From positions 62,001 through 126,000 of the forward strand of contig NZ_JAMSKT010000008.1 of assembly GCF_023806125.1 (NCBI RefSeq): a stretch of 64,000 bases of DNA. Direction: 5' to 3'. This DNA is from Clostridium caldaquaticum. GTDB lineage: Bacteria > Bacillota > Clostridia > Clostridiales > Clostridiaceae. Below the pieces are notes generated by a model, which worked only from the letters and a program-made list of their open reading frames with translations, had not been told where the DNA came from and ran no database searches. Made by a program: the position numbers and the translations under genes. Within the stretch, counting starts at the first letter, position 1; every line of letters begins with the position of its first letter. Below, one piece after another: positions 7,621-17,740 of the stretch.

Positions 7621-9228
7621 ATGAGTCTTTCAATGAATGATATCAAAAATTCCATTTTAAGCGGAAAAACAATGCTTGGTATTGAACTTGGTTCAACAAG
7701 AATTAAAGCAGTTCTAATCGGTGAAGATAATACACCTATCGCTTCTGGAAGCCATGACTGGGAAAACAGTTATATTAATAACATCTGGACCTACAGCTTA
7801 GAGGATGTTTGGACAGGCTTACAGGATAGTTATAAGAAAATGGCAAGCGACGTAAAACAAAAATATGGAGTAACCCTTCAAACCATTGGTGCAATCGGTT
7901 TTAGTGCCATGATGCATGGTTATTTGGTTTTCAATAAAAAGGGTGAACTTTTAGTACCATTCCGTACTTGGCGTAACACTATTACTGAAAAAGCTTCAGA
8001 AGAATTATCTAAACTTTTTAACTACCATATTCCTCAAAGATGGAGCATAGCTCATCTTTATCAGGCTATTTTAAATGGTGAAGAGCATGTAGCCGATATT
8101 AGTTTCCAGACAACTTTGGCAGGATATGTACATTGGAAACTAACAGGTCAAAAAGTTATAGGTATTGGTGAAGCATCAGGAATGTTTCCTATTGATATAG
8201 AAACAAAAGACTATAATAAAAATATGATTAAGCAGTTCAATGACTTAATTGCTCATAAAAACTTCTCATGGAAACTTGAAGATATTATGCCAAAAGTTTT
8301 GTTAGCTGGTGAAAATGCTGGAGTTCTTACAGAAGAAGGAGCAAAACTTCTAGATGTTACAGGCCAATTAAAACCTGGTATTCCACTTTGTCCTCCAGAG
8401 GGTGATGCAGGGACAGGTATGGTTGCAACCAATAGTATTGCAAAGCGTACTGGAAATGTTTCAGCCGGAACATCTGTTTTTGCAATGATTGTTCTTGAAA
8501 AAGAATTATCCAAAGCATATGAAGAAATAGATTTAGTTACAACACCTACTGGCAACCTGGTAGCTATGGTTCACTGTAATAACTGCACATCAGATATTAA
8601 TGCGTGGGTTTCCATATTTAGAGAATTTGCTGAAGCAATGGGTATGGAAGTTGACATGAATAAATTATTTTCTATTTTATATAATAAGGCACTTGAAGGA
8701 GATTCAGACTGCGGCGGATTACTATCCTATAATTATTTTTCAGGTGAACATATAACTCATTTTGAAGAAGGACGTCCATTATTTGTGCGTACACCTGAAA
8801 GTAAATTTAACTTAGCTAATTTTATGCGTGTCCACCTATTTACAGCCTTAGGTGCATTAAAAACCGGATTGGATATTCTTTTTAAAGAGGAAGGCGTTAA
8901 TGTTGATGAAATACTAGGTCACGGAGGCTTATTTAAAACTAAAGGTGTTGGACAGAAGATTATGGCTGCAGCTATAAATTCCAACGTTTCTGTTATGGAA
9001 ACTGCTGGAGAAGGCGGAGCATGGGGAATGGCACTCTTAGCTTCTTATATGCTTAACAAAGCCGAAAATGAAACATTAGAAGATTACCTTACAAACAAAA
9101 TATTTGCAGATGAAGTTTGTGCAAAAGTAGAGCCAGATGCTAAGGATGTAGCAGGCTTTAATGAATTCATGAAGCGTTATACCAAAGGTCTTTCTATTGA
9201 AAGAGCTGCTGTATACAACCTTAAATAG
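7621..9228 (+). CDS. FGGY-family carbohydrate kinase, likely L-ribulokinase type
   Basis: 535 aa. The N-terminal ATPase lobe starts with [19 protein letters not shown] (the phosphate-1 loop), followed by [16 protein letters not shown]. The second lobe carries [26 protein letters not shown] and, later, the adenosine-contact segment [20 protein letters not shown]. The family phosphorylates ketopentoses and related sugars in the cytoplasm. Two AraR-type operators upstream suggest that the substrate is L-ribulose, giving L-ribulose-5-phosphate in arabinose catabolism. Xylulokinase-like annotation is possible by similarity alone. The ATG at 7621 is preferred over 7531 because TGGAGGT at 7608-7614 directly precedes it. 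Confidence 0.85.
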   Translation: MSLSMNDIKNSILSGKTMLGIELGSTRIKAVLIGEDNTPIASGSHDWENSYINNIWTYSLEDVWTGLQDSYKKMASDVKQKYGVTLQTIGAIGFSAMMHGYLVFNKKGELLVPFRTWRNTITEKASEELSKLFNYHIPQRWSIAHLYQAILNGEEHVADISFQTTLAGYVHWKLTGQKVIGIGEASGMFPIDIETKDYNKNMIKQFNDLIAHKNFSWKLEDIMPKVLLAGENAGVLTEEGAKLLDVTGQLKPGIPLCPPEGDAGTGMVATNSIAKRTGNVSAGTSVFAMIVLEKELSKAYEEIDLVTTPTGNLVAMVHCNNCTSDINAWVSIFREFAEAMGMEVDMNKLFSILYNKALEGDSDCGGLLSYNYFSGEHITHFEEGRPLFVRTPESKFNLANFMRVHLFTALGALKTGLDILFKEEGVNVDEILGHGGLFKTKGVGQKIMAAAINSNVSVMETAGEGGAWGMALLASYMLNKAENETLEDYLTNKIFADEVCAKVEPDAKDVAGFNEFMKRYTKGLSIERAAVYNLK

Positions 9229-9234
9229 TTAATT

Positions 9235-9343
9235 TAAATAAGGGACGGTTATCATTTAATTCTTCTTTTAAAAAAGATAATAAATAAGGGACGGTTATCA
9301 TTTAATTCTTCTTTTAAAAAAGATAATATTTGATAATCGTCCT
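9235..9343 (+). repeat. Tandem 46-bp repeat with inverted end (GGGACGGTTATC family)
   Basis: Bases 9235-9280 are repeated exactly at 9281-9326. Each unit begins TAAATAAGGGACGGTTATCA and contains an internal TCTTCTTTT/AAAAAAGA hairpin. The block closes with TGATAATCGTCCT (9331-9343), a near-complement of AGGGACGGTTATCA, so the whole can fold on itself like a REP or MITE-type element. It fills much of the 302-bp gap after the kinase gene. Confidence 0.85.
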
Positions 9344-9476
9344 ACTTAGTTATTACTATAAACTAAACATTTTACAATAAAACAATTAAAAATGAATATA
9401 AGACACTGCATTTAAACCAGTTAATATTTGAAATTAACTCCCATGTTCTCCATCTGTATCAAGTTATTATATTTTG

Positions 9477-9485
9477 TGTTATAAT
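9477..9485 (+). promoter_or_regulatory. Extended -10 promoter of the two-component operon
   Basis: TGTTATAAT is a perfect extended -10 hexamer (TGnTATAAT) 45 bp before the response regulator start. No recognisable -35 lies upstream. Confidence 0.55.
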
Positions 9486-9530
9486 ACAATAAGGTTACCT
9501 ATTCATAGTACTATAAGGGGGTATTTATAC

Positions 9531-11048
9531 ATGTTCAGTGTACTATTAGTAGATGACGAAATCTTAGAATTAGAAACCTTAAGGGATTATGTGGATTGGA
9601 ATTCCCTTGGAGTGCAGGTGGTTGCAACAGCAAGAAATGGAAAAGAAGCCCTTGAGAAAGCTTGTAAATATAAACCTGATATTATAATTACTGATATTAA
9701 AATGCCTATAATGGATGGAATTGAATTCACTAAAGGGCTTAGGAAACAAAATATTAATTCTAAAATTATTTTTCTTACAGGCTATGATGATTTTACCTAC
9801 GCTAAAAATGCACTTAAAGTTAATGCAATCGATTATATTTTAAAGCCTGTAGATATGAACGAACTGAAAGATGTTATACTAAAAGCTAAAAAAGACTTGG
9901 AAAAAGACAAGTTGTCAGCACATTCCTTGAAGGTATTTATACAAAACTGCTTTTATAAATTACTGCATGAAGATGAGCCTTCAAAAATAGTTTCCATTAT
10001 TAGTGATATAAAAACAGATAGCTCCCATGACTTTGCCAGTTTTTCATACTATGTAATTAATATTAACTCAAAGCAAAAAGTCCTTAATTTAATAGAAAAT
10101 TTTATTTATTCTTTTGATGAGCATGCCCAGTTAATTGAAGAAAACTGTACTTGTACTATTATAATTAGAACAGATAAACACCATACTTCAAGCCTAGAAG
10201 AATTTATAAGCTTCCTTAAATATAAGCTTGATATAAACCAATGCTTTAATGCTTCAATTATATATTCAGATTTTAAGTCAACTTTAACCGAATTAGCAAA
10301 TACCTTTAATAGCCTGATATATGCTAGAGAAAATGTTTTTTATTTGGGCAAAAACTCAATTATTAAAGCTTCGAAAAACTTTAATAAAAAAACAACAGAA
10401 TATTCAACACCTTCAATTGATAAAGAATTAAGTAGTGCTATTTTCAGCTATGACAAAGGAATAGTTTATAAAGTAATAAATGAATATATAAAACTATTAA
10501 CAGATAAGAAATATCCTAAAGCTTCAGTAATTCAAAGTGTTTATAATTTGCTCGTATTCATTTGGGATAATTTTTTAATCCAAAATCCCGAAATCTCTAA
10601 GACTCATGCATCAAAAAATGAGCTATGGGAAAAACTCTCTATTTGCGAAGATATTAATGATGTTAAACTTATAATTTTTGATTACACAGAAAAAATAGTT
10701 GATTATCTATTAATAAAAAAGAAGGATAAAAATCAGTATGTTGTAGATAAAATCTTTAATTTTATCGATAAAAACTATCATAAACCTATAACAATTGATG
10801 ATATAGCTAAGGAGGTTTACTTGTCCTCAAATTATATCAGATCTATTTTCAAGGAAAAAACAGGCGAAACCATCTTGGAATATCTAACAAACTACAGACT
10901 AAAAAAAGCTAGTGAGCTATTAAAAAACAAGTCCTTGAAAGTTCATGATATAAGCAACATGGTAGGCTATGAAAATGTGTCCTATTTTTGTACTATATTT
11001 GCAAAGAAATTTGGAGCTTCTCCAAATGATTACAGAAAGAAATACTAG
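9531..11048 (+). CDS. YesN-like response regulator (REC-AraC)
   Basis: 505 aa. The receiver domain (1-120) has the acidic pair D8/D9, the phospho-acceptor D55 in IIITDIKMP, T83 and K105 in YILKPVD. A middle region (about 130-390) has no clear fold. A C-terminal AraC-type double HTH (about 405-505) contains TIDDIAKEVYLSSNYIRSIF and VHDISNMVGYENVSYF and ends ASPNDYRKKY. The ATG at 9531 follows AAGGGGG. The sensor kinase gene starts 12 bp downstream, so the two are co-transcribed. The partner pair probably activates the convergent LplBC/binding-protein/GH36 operon, as such pairs commonly control adjacent sugar transporters. Confidence 0.93.
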   Translation: MFSVLLVDDEILELETLRDYVDWNSLGVQVVATARNGKEALEKACKYKPDIIITDIKMPIMDGIEFTKGLRKQNINSKIIFLTGYDDFTYAKNALKVNAIDYILKPVDMNELKDVILKAKKDLEKDKLSAHSLKVFIQNCFYKLLHEDEPSKIVSIISDIKTDSSHDFASFSYYVININSKQKVLNLIENFIYSFDEHAQLIEENCTCTIIIRTDKHHTSSLEEFISFLKYKLDINQCFNASIIYSDFKSTLTELANTFNSLIYARENVFYLGKNSIIKASKNFNKKTTEYSTPSIDKELSSAIFSYDKGIVYKVINEYIKLLTDKKYPKASVIQSVYNLLVFIWDNFLIQNPEISKTHASKNELWEKLSICEDINDVKLIIFDYTEKIVDYLLIKKKDKNQYVVDKIFNFIDKNYHKPITIDDIAKEVYLSSNYIRSIFKEKTGETILEYLTNYRLKKASELLKNKSLKVHDISNMVGYENVSYFCTIFAKKFGASPNDYRKKY

Positions 11049-11060
11049 AGGTATAAGAAA

Positions 11061-12803
11061 ATGCTTAAATTAATATATAATTATTTAATTAACTCAAGCA
11101 TACGAAGAAAGTTTTTCCTTGGATATTTAATTGTTGCTATTATTCCAGTGTTTGTTATAAGCTTTTACTTTTATAATACTACTAAGAATAATCTTATTGA
11201 ACAAAACTACCAAAGTATGCAGAATAATCTGCTTCAGACCAGCAGTAATATCGAAAAGAAACTGGAAGGATATTCAAAAAGCAGTTCCTTAATTTATTTA
11301 AACAACGATTTAAAAAATTATCTGGTACAAGATTATACTAAAGCAAACATAGAAGATGCTTATTATTTTATAAATAAGTTTTTTTCTAATATGCTGATTT
11401 TAAACCCTGATACTTCCTTAATCACAGTTTATACACCAAATATAACTCTTCCCGCCGACCAATATTATATTAAACATTTAGATAATAGTGTAATAAATGA
11501 AAAATGGTATAACAACGTTAAAAACTCTTCTGGAAATGTTGTTTACGGCAGTACATTCAAGGATTCTTCAGGAAATTATGTGTTTACCCTTGCCAGATAC
11601 TTAAACAGCGGAAGCATCAATTTCCCTTACGGTCTGGCTGTTTTAACTATTCAGGAAGCTGAATTATACTCATTAATCGAAAAGACTTCCTTAAATAGCT
11701 TCAGCTTTATTGTAGATCAGGAAGGAAATATTGTTTCAAGCAAAGACAAATCGCTAATAACAAAAAATATATTTGATATTTTAAATATTGATAAAAGTGA
11801 GCTTATAAATAAAAACAGACTTGATGTTCAATATAACAATCAAAAAATGCTCCTGGTTTACAACACTTTAAACAATGGATGGCAAACCCTCACTATGACA
11901 CCTTATAACAGCTTTCTAAGCAATGCACGTAAATCTGCCTCCTATATATTAGTATTTTCTTTAGCTATGATATTATTAGCCATTGTGATGGTTTTTACAC
12001 TATCAAAAATACTTACAAAAAGAATAAATATCCTTGCTAAGCAGGCTATAAAAATTCAGAACGGTGATTTCGACTTTGAGCTTAAGAATATGGGCTCTGA
12101 TGAGGTTGGAAAGCTTTCTGATGCCTTTAACAACATGAACAAAAAAATAAAATTTCTGATAGAAGAAGTTTATCAAAAAGAAATCCTAAAAAAACAGGCT
12201 GAACTTAATGTATTACAAGAGCAGATTAATCCCCACTTTCTTTATAATGTATTAGCTTCTATTTCATCTTTAGCATTAAGGAGTAATAATCAGAATGTTG
12301 TAGAAATGACTTCCCTTCTTTCCAAGTTTTATAGAATGTCTTTAAATAACGGCAACTACATGCTCTCAATAAAAAATGAAATTGAGCTTACAAAATATTA
12401 TATAGAGATACAAAAGAGAAGATTTAAAGACCTGTTAAATATAACCTTCTCTTTAGATGATAATTTGCTTAAATACAAAACTTTAAAGCTTATCCTTCAG
12501 CCTTTTATTGAAAATAGCATTAACCATGGTATTTGGAGTTATGACTGCCGAATAAATATAATTATCAAACTTTACAAAGCTGAAGATAAAATTATATTTG
12601 AAGTAATAGATGATGGCATAGGAATTTCAAAGAAAAAGCTATGTCAAATACTAAATGAAATAAACAATATGACTACAGGCTACGGCATAAAGAATGTTAA
12701 TAATAGAATCAAACTCTACTTTGGCGACAATTTTGGAGTACAGGTATTCAGCAGGCTGGGGATTGGTACTCAAGTTAAAATTACAATACCTATACAAAGG
12801 TAA
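11061..12803 (+). CDS. YesM-like sensor histidine kinase
   Basis: 580 aa. TM1 lies at about 18-40, an extracytoplasmic Cache-like sensor at about 41-290, TM2 at about 293-315, and HAMP at about 316-370. The His_kinase domain has EQINPHFLYNVLAS with phospho-His near residue 393. The HATPase domain has the N box ILQPFIENSINHGIW and G boxes VIDDGIGIS and GYGIKNVNNRI. This is the LytS/YesM class of kinases that sense extracellular carbohydrates, often with a binding protein, and phosphorylate an AraC-type regulator. It is followed immediately by a terminator. Confidence 0.93.
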   Translation: MLKLIYNYLINSSIRRKFFLGYLIVAIIPVFVISFYFYNTTKNNLIEQNYQSMQNNLLQTSSNIEKKLEGYSKSSSLIYLNNDLKNYLVQDYTKANIEDAYYFINKFFSNMLILNPDTSLITVYTPNITLPADQYYIKHLDNSVINEKWYNNVKNSSGNVVYGSTFKDSSGNYVFTLARYLNSGSINFPYGLAVLTIQEAELYSLIEKTSLNSFSFIVDQEGNIVSSKDKSLITKNIFDILNIDKSELINKNRLDVQYNNQKMLLVYNTLNNGWQTLTMTPYNSFLSNARKSASYILVFSLAMILLAIVMVFTLSKILTKRINILAKQAIKIQNGDFDFELKNMGSDEVGKLSDAFNNMNKKIKFLIEEVYQKEILKKQAELNVLQEQINPHFLYNVLASISSLALRSNNQNVVEMTSLLSKFYRMSLNNGNYMLSIKNEIELTKYYIEIQKRRFKDLLNITFSLDDNLLKYKTLKLILQPFIENSINHGIWSYDCRINIIIKLYKAEDKIIFEVIDDGIGISKKKLCQILNEINNMTTGYGIKNVNNRIKLYFGDNFGVQVFSRLGIGTQVKITIPIQR

Positions 12804-12847
12804 AACTGCAGACAATTTGTCATATACAAACTGCCTGCAGTTTTTTT
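12802..12847. terminator. Terminator between convergent operons
   Basis: AAAACTGCAG (12802-12811) and CTGCAGTTTT (12835-12844) form a 10-bp stem followed by seven T. It ends the two-component operon on the plus strand. The A-rich left arm also gives a T-run for the GH36 transcript on the minus strand. Confidence 0.85.
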
Positions 12848-12855
12848 CTATATGT

Positions 12856-15048
12856 CTACTGCTTACTCTTTAATCTCCATATTATGCTGCTATAATCCCC
12901 CATTGTTTCAGGTAAAGTAAGACCTAAATACATTAATTCGTCTCCCCCATATACTTCTTTAGAACCCTGAATAACATATTCCTTTTTTTCATCCAATCCC
13001 TTTAGGGTTAATTTCTTTATTGGGCCATTTGGAACAGCTAAAACGTTAAAGTATGCTACAAAAGCTTCCGTTTTGTCCTCTGAGACATACATCCAGGCTG
13101 TTTCGTTTCCTTCAAAAGGACTTAAAAGCCTATACATGTCTCCAAACTGAATCAATTCTCTAATCTCCTTGTACTCTGCAATCTGAACCTTTATCTCTTC
13201 TTTCTCACATTCCGAAAGCTTTGTAAGGTCAAGCTCATAGCCAAAATTACCTGACTTGGCTACGTCACCTCTCATTTTTAATGGAGTCACTCGTCCAACC
13301 TGATGATTAGGAACAGCTGAAACGTGTGCTCCCATAGTGCTTACTGGGTATACTATACTTGTGCCATACTGTATTTTTAATCTTTCAACTGCATCTGTAT
13401 CGTCGCTGGTCCAGGTTTGAGGCATATAATAAAGCATTCCTGCATCGAAACGCCCTCCACCGCCTGAACAGCTCTCAAACAATATATGCGGAAAATCTGA
13501 AGTAATCTTATCAATTACTTTATAAAGTCCAAGCATATATCTATGAGCAGTTTCTCTCTGCCTTTCAACAGGAAGGCATTCTGAACCAATTTCAGTCATG
13601 TTTCTGTTCATATCCCATTTTACATAGTTTATCGGAACAGTCTTTAAAATATTTGAAATAGAATTTATAATATACTCACATACGTCTTCTCTGGATAAGT
13701 CAAGAATCAATTGATTTCTTGCCTCTGTTCTTGGCCTATTTGGCACATGAAGACACCAATCAGGATGCTGTCTGTAAAGTTCACTGTCTGGCGACACCAT
13801 TTCAGGCTCAAACCATAGCCCAAACTGTAAGCCAAGCTTATTTATTCTCTCTGCCAAATCTTTTAAGCCATTCGGAAGCTTTCTTCTATCCTCTACCCAA
13901 TCTCCAAGAGAGCAGTTATCATTATTTCTTTTTCCAAACCAGCCGTCATCTAATACAAAAAGCTCTATTCCAAGGTCTTTTCCTACCTTTGCAATAGCTT
14001 CTATCTTTTCAGCATTAAAATCAAAATAAGTTGCTTCCCAGTTGTTTACTAAAATAGGTCTTGTTTTATCTCTAAACTGTCCTCTGCAAAGCCTTGTACG
14101 AAATAGCCTGTGATAGGTTCTTGACATTTCTCCTATTCCTTTTGAAGAATATACAAGTACTGCCTCAGGAGTTTGGAACTCTTCTCCTTTTTCTAAAAGC
14201 CAAGAAAAATCAAAAGGATTTATGCCTATAGAAACTCTGGTAGTTTCATATTGATCAACCTCTGCCTGAGCTAAAAAGCTCCCACTGTAAACAAGACTGA
14301 AACCATAAACATCTCCATTATCTTCAGTGGCATCCTTGCTCAATAATGCTATAAAAGGATTGTGCTGGTGGCTGCTTGATCCTCTTCTGCTTTCAACAGA
14401 CTGAGTTCCATTTAAAAGAGGTCTTCTTTCTATATGTCTTTCCTTGGCCCAAGCTCCATAAAGATGCATGAAATCATATTTACTGCTGTTGAAATCTACA
14501 CTCATGCTTAGTGCTCTAAGAATCTTAAGCTTACTCTCTCCCCTATTTATAAATCTAACACTTCTAGTAATAACATCAAAATTTTTGTAAGCTGTATAAG
14601 AAAGTATAACCTTAAGACCTATTAATCTGTCAACCATAATTATTTCCAATGTTTCAGCCTCATCGTCTTTTTCTACATAAGTAGCTGGAAGTCCCCTGAG
14701 CATAGGCTTTCCTTTAAAAATTCTATGGGAATCATATCTCAAGTCTGTTACAGTTGAGCCATTTTCAAGCTGCACAGCATAAGCTGGAGTGCGAAAATCC
14801 GAATTACCGTAGGCTGGATATTCCTGCGGAAGAGTATCTAAGGTAAGCACTTTATTAACATTGCTTGTGTTTGGTGAAAATGACCCTCTGCCTCTTAGTG
14901 ATAATATATTTTTCTCATTAACTTTGTTTATTTTCTTACCCCAATAGGAATGTGCCAAATACCCATCATCATAAACCTGCATTATATAGCTTGTATTTGC
15001 TGCCTGCAAATGAAAAACTCTTGTTGATTGATTATAAATTATGCCCAT
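12856..15048 (-). CDS. Alpha-galactosidase, GH36
   Basis: 730 aa with no signal peptide, the usual size for bacterial tetrameric GH36 melibiases. An N-terminal beta-sandwich (about 1-325) leads to a TIM barrel (about 330-640) with LFVLDDGWFGKRN, the nucleophile Asp in NYVKWDMNR, LFESCSGGGGRFD, and the acid/base Asp in TSDDTDAVERL. A C-terminal beta domain follows. It hydrolyses alpha-1,6-galactosides such as melibiose or raffinose-family sugars after uptake. It is the last gene of the transporter operon, 113 bp after the binding protein gene. That gap holds an attenuator-like hairpin, and a second stem (CCGTTAA/TTAACGG) partly overlaps its GGAG site, so its expression may be tuned separately. 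Confidence 0.95.
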   Translation of the reverse strand: MGIIYNQSTRVFHLQAANTSYIMQVYDDGYLAHSYWGKKINKVNEKNILSLRGRGSFSPNTSNVNKVLTLDTLPQEYPAYGNSDFRTPAYAVQLENGSTVTDLRYDSHRIFKGKPMLRGLPATYVEKDDEAETLEIIMVDRLIGLKVILSYTAYKNFDVITRSVRFINRGESKLKILRALSMSVDFNSSKYDFMHLYGAWAKERHIERRPLLNGTQSVESRRGSSSHQHNPFIALLSKDATEDNGDVYGFSLVYSGSFLAQAEVDQYETTRVSIGINPFDFSWLLEKGEEFQTPEAVLVYSSKGIGEMSRTYHRLFRTRLCRGQFRDKTRPILVNNWEATYFDFNAEKIEAIAKVGKDLGIELFVLDDGWFGKRNNDNCSLGDWVEDRRKLPNGLKDLAERINKLGLQFGLWFEPEMVSPDSELYRQHPDWCLHVPNRPRTEARNQLILDLSREDVCEYIINSISNILKTVPINYVKWDMNRNMTEIGSECLPVERQRETAHRYMLGLYKVIDKITSDFPHILFESCSGGGGRFDAGMLYYMPQTWTSDDTDAVERLKIQYGTSIVYPVSTMGAHVSAVPNHQVGRVTPLKMRGDVAKSGNFGYELDLTKLSECEKEEIKVQIAEYKEIRELIQFGDMYRLLSPFEGNETAWMYVSEDKTEAFVAYFNVLAVPNGPIKKLTLKGLDEKKEYVIQGSKEVYGGDELMYLGLTLPETMGDYSSIIWRLKSKQ

Positions 15049-15118
15049 TTTTAAACTCCGTTAAGTTTATTAACGGGTTTCACCTGCCTTTCTTGATATT
15101 TTATTAAATTAAAATTTT

Positions 15119-15149
15119 GCCTCAAAGGGAGAAACGTCCGCTTTGAGGC
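15119..15149 (-). terminator. Intra-operon hairpin, weak terminator
   Basis: GCCTCAAAG and CTTTGAGGC form a 9-bp stem just after the binding protein gene, followed on the minus strand by AAAATTTTAATTT. The interrupted T-run suggests partial termination, leaving less mRNA for the GH36 gene than for the highly needed binding protein. Confidence 0.6.
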
Positions 15150-15161
15150 TATTATTTAATG

Positions 15162-16757
15162 TTACTTCCAGAGTGACATTCTCTGTTTATAATTGTCATT
15201 AATTATTTGTTCTACTTTAGATAATCCTGCTGCATCTATATCAGCAATCATTTTATTATACAAACTTACACATTCTGCTTCAGATGCTGCATTAACAATT
15301 TTAGGGAAAGCCTGATTAAATATATCCTGTACTTTTTGGTTTATTAACGCTTCAGGAGTTCCACCTTTTGGTGTTAAACCATCAAACTCAGCTGTATCCC
15401 AATAAGTATCTGGAAGGTTCTTATTAGCAATTATTTGAGCTTGATCCTTATCATACTTAGTAGCCATATCATATGGAGTTCCATCTGAACCTAAACCATT
15501 TTTAATAAACCATGTCCAGTGTCTTACACCAGTCTTCTTAGCTGTATCATTAAAGTTATCTTTAAATTGCTTTAATATTTCATCAGTTGGTTTATGTTTT
15601 CCATCTACCATGTTCCAGGTTTTTCCCTCAACTCCCCACATCATCAGGTATTGACCTTCTTCACTTGCAAGAAAGTTAATAAATTTCATTGCTACCTCTG
15701 GATTTTTACAATTTTTTGTTATACCAATTGCATCCCAGCCTAATGAGCTTCTTCCACCGTAAGTAGTCTTTGAAGGATCTACACCATTTGCTACTACCTT
15801 ATATGCATAAAGCTGAGCATCATTACCTAAACTGCCCTTTAATGCAGTGTTTGAATTTGTAACATCCCAATAAGCTCCAGTTGTAGCAAAAGTATAACCA
15901 TTAGAAAGCTTTTGCTGCCATAATTCCTTCTTATTAACTACCCATTCTTTATCAATAAGACCCTCTCTATATAATGCGTTCATATATTTTAACATATCAA
16001 GATATTTAGGATCTCTTACATCATATTTAAGTTCTCCATTTATTTGATAGTAAGTTTTTAGTCCAAACATTCCCTTAAATGTTCCAACAATACCGCCTTG
16101 GTTATCACTTTGGAAAGTTAGAGGTATTATTTCTTTTCCATTAACTGTTGGATACTTAGCTTTAATATCTTTTAATACCTTAATAAATTCATCCTGAGTA
16201 AAGTATTGTCCATTTGATGCTTTATCTAAAGCTACCTGCTTTAACATATCCTGTCTCATTATAAATCCAAAAACAGCATCTGGGTCTTTGCCATACCAGT
16301 TAGAAAGATAATAGTTTTTTCCATCCTGATATCTTATCTTATTCAAAGTATCTCCATACATCTTTTTTACATCTGCACCATATTTGTCAATTAAGTCATT
16401 AAGAGGTATAAGAGCACCTGTGGTAATATATTTGTTTACGATATCATTTGACCTATCCATAAGAACTATATCTGGATAATCGCCACTAGCAAGCATAAGA
16501 TTAAGCTTTTCAAGCGGATCTCCAGTAGGCTGCTGAATTTCAACCTTAACACCTGTTCTCTTTGTAATTTCCTGAGCTACCTCGTCAGTAAAAGCATCAC
16601 CAGTATTTTTATCAAAGAATTTTAAAGTTACTACATTGTCATTTCCTTCACTTGCCGTTTCATTTTTAGATTTTCCAATACTACAACCAGTTAATACAGA
16701 TGAAGCCACTGTAAGTGTCAAGACTAGAGTAATAAATTTTGTTCTTGATTTTAACAT
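15162..16757 (-). CDS. Extracellular sugar-binding lipoprotein (LplA type)
   Basis: 531 aa. A lipoprotein signal peptide ends in the lipobox SVLTGC, followed by a flexible Gly/Asn/Glu linker. The body is a family-1 solute-binding protein of the large (about 500-aa) LplA class, with VTLKFFDKNTG, the DYPDIVLMDRS segment near the N-terminal lobe hinge, and SEEGQYLMMWGVEGK near the C-terminal lobe. It captures an oligosaccharide, likely a galactoside given the GH36 gene downstream, and hands it to the two permeases upstream. AGGGGG precedes the ATG. Confidence 0.92.
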   Translation of the reverse strand: MLKSRTKFITLVLTLTVASSVLTGCSIGKSKNETASEGNDNVVTLKFFDKNTGDAFTDEVAQEITKRTGVKVEIQQPTGDPLEKLNLMLASGDYPDIVLMDRSNDIVNKYITTGALIPLNDLIDKYGADVKKMYGDTLNKIRYQDGKNYYLSNWYGKDPDAVFGFIMRQDMLKQVALDKASNGQYFTQDEFIKVLKDIKAKYPTVNGKEIIPLTFQSDNQGGIVGTFKGMFGLKTYYQINGELKYDVRDPKYLDMLKYMNALYREGLIDKEWVVNKKELWQQKLSNGYTFATTGAYWDVTNSNTALKGSLGNDAQLYAYKVVANGVDPSKTTYGGRSSLGWDAIGITKNCKNPEVAMKFINFLASEEGQYLMMWGVEGKTWNMVDGKHKPTDEILKQFKDNFNDTAKKTGVRHWTWFIKNGLGSDGTPYDMATKYDKDQAQIIANKNLPDTYWDTAEFDGLTPKGGTPEALINQKVQDIFNQAFPKIVNAASEAECVSLYNKMIADIDAAGLSKVEQIINDNYKQRMSLWK

Positions 16758-16832
16758 TGTTTTCCCCCTATTGATTTTTTATTTTTTATAAGTTTTGAAG
16801 CAGAAAGCTTCAAAACTTTATAAACATTTGCA

Positions 16833-17726
16833 TTAATCCTTTATAGCGCCTACCATTATACCTTTAACAAAGTATTTTTGAACAAAAGGATATACTAGAA
16901 TTATTGGAATTGTAGATACCATTGTTGCTGTCATTCTTATACTGTCAGACGTTACAGCAACTCTTTTTGCTGAGTCTGCCATCTGTTGTGCAGCTGAAGC
17001 CATATTGCCGGTCTGATATTGGTTCAGTATCTTTACAAGCACTGCCTGCATAGTTTTAAGTCCCGGACTGGAAGTAAATACATAAGAATCAAACCAGGAG
17101 TTCCACTGCATTATTGCTATAAACAATGCTATTGTTGCAAGCACAGGCTTTGCTAGGGGCAATACCATTCTAAAGAAAACAACCAAGTCGTTAGCGCCAT
17201 CAATTTTTGCAGATTCAAACAGTTCTGCAGGCATGCTGTCTATGTAAGCCTTAACAAGTATCATATTAAAAACACTTATCAAATTTGGAAAAATATATAC
17301 CCAAAAGTTATCAATAAGGTGTATTGACTTAAGTACCATGTAGTAAGGTATTAACCCGCCGCCAAAATACATGGTAAATATAAATAACAGCGAAAAGAAC
17401 TTTCTACCTAGCAACTCCTTTTTTGACAATACAAAAGCTAACATTGACGTTGCAAGAACCGCTACAGGAGTACCTATAACTGTTCTTAGTAAAGTTATCT
17501 TTAAAGAACCAACAAATTCAGAATCAGTTAAAATTGTTTGATAGCTTGCAAAGCTGAGCTTTCTTGGGAGGAAGTAAAGACCTCCTTTAATAGTATCTAT
17601 TGGATCATTAATTGAAATTATGAAAATATTCCAAAATGGATAAAGTGTAATTAATACAACTAAAATTAGTATTAGGTATACTACTATATCCAATACATGT
17701 TCCGATATACTTGATGTCTTTTTCAA
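16833..17726 (-). CDS. Carbohydrate ABC transporter permease (LplC type)
   Basis: 297 aa with six membrane segments. It has the permease EAA-type loop (ELFESAKIDGANDLVVFFRMVLPLA) that contacts the ATPase, and the C-terminal YPFVQKYFVKGIMVGAIKD ending typical of MalG/LplC proteins. A TTG start at 17726 is preferred because AAGGGG lies 8 nt before it; the longer GTG frame would begin inside that site. It works with the LplB-like partner encoded 14 bp upstream. No ATPase gene is in the operon, so a shared MsmX/UgpC-type ATPase is assumed. Confidence 0.92.
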   Translation of the reverse strand: MKKTSSISEHVLDIVVYLILILVVLITLYPFWNIFIISINDPIDTIKGGLYFLPRKLSFASYQTILTDSEFVGSLKITLLRTVIGTPVAVLATSMLAFVLSKKELLGRKFFSLLFIFTMYFGGGLIPYYMVLKSIHLIDNFWVYIFPNLISVFNMILVKAYIDSMPAELFESAKIDGANDLVVFFRMVLPLAKPVLATIALFIAIMQWNSWFDSYVFTSSPGLKTMQAVLVKILNQYQTGNMASAAQQMADSAKRVAVTSDSIRMTATMVSTIPIILVYPFVQKYFVKGIMVGAIKD

Positions 17727-17740
17727 TTGCTTCACCCCTT

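Noticed and set aside
9235-9343. Possible CRISPR array because of exact tandem repeats
   Set aside because: There are only two units, with no unique spacers between them, and no cas genes in the window. It fits a duplicated interspersed repeat.
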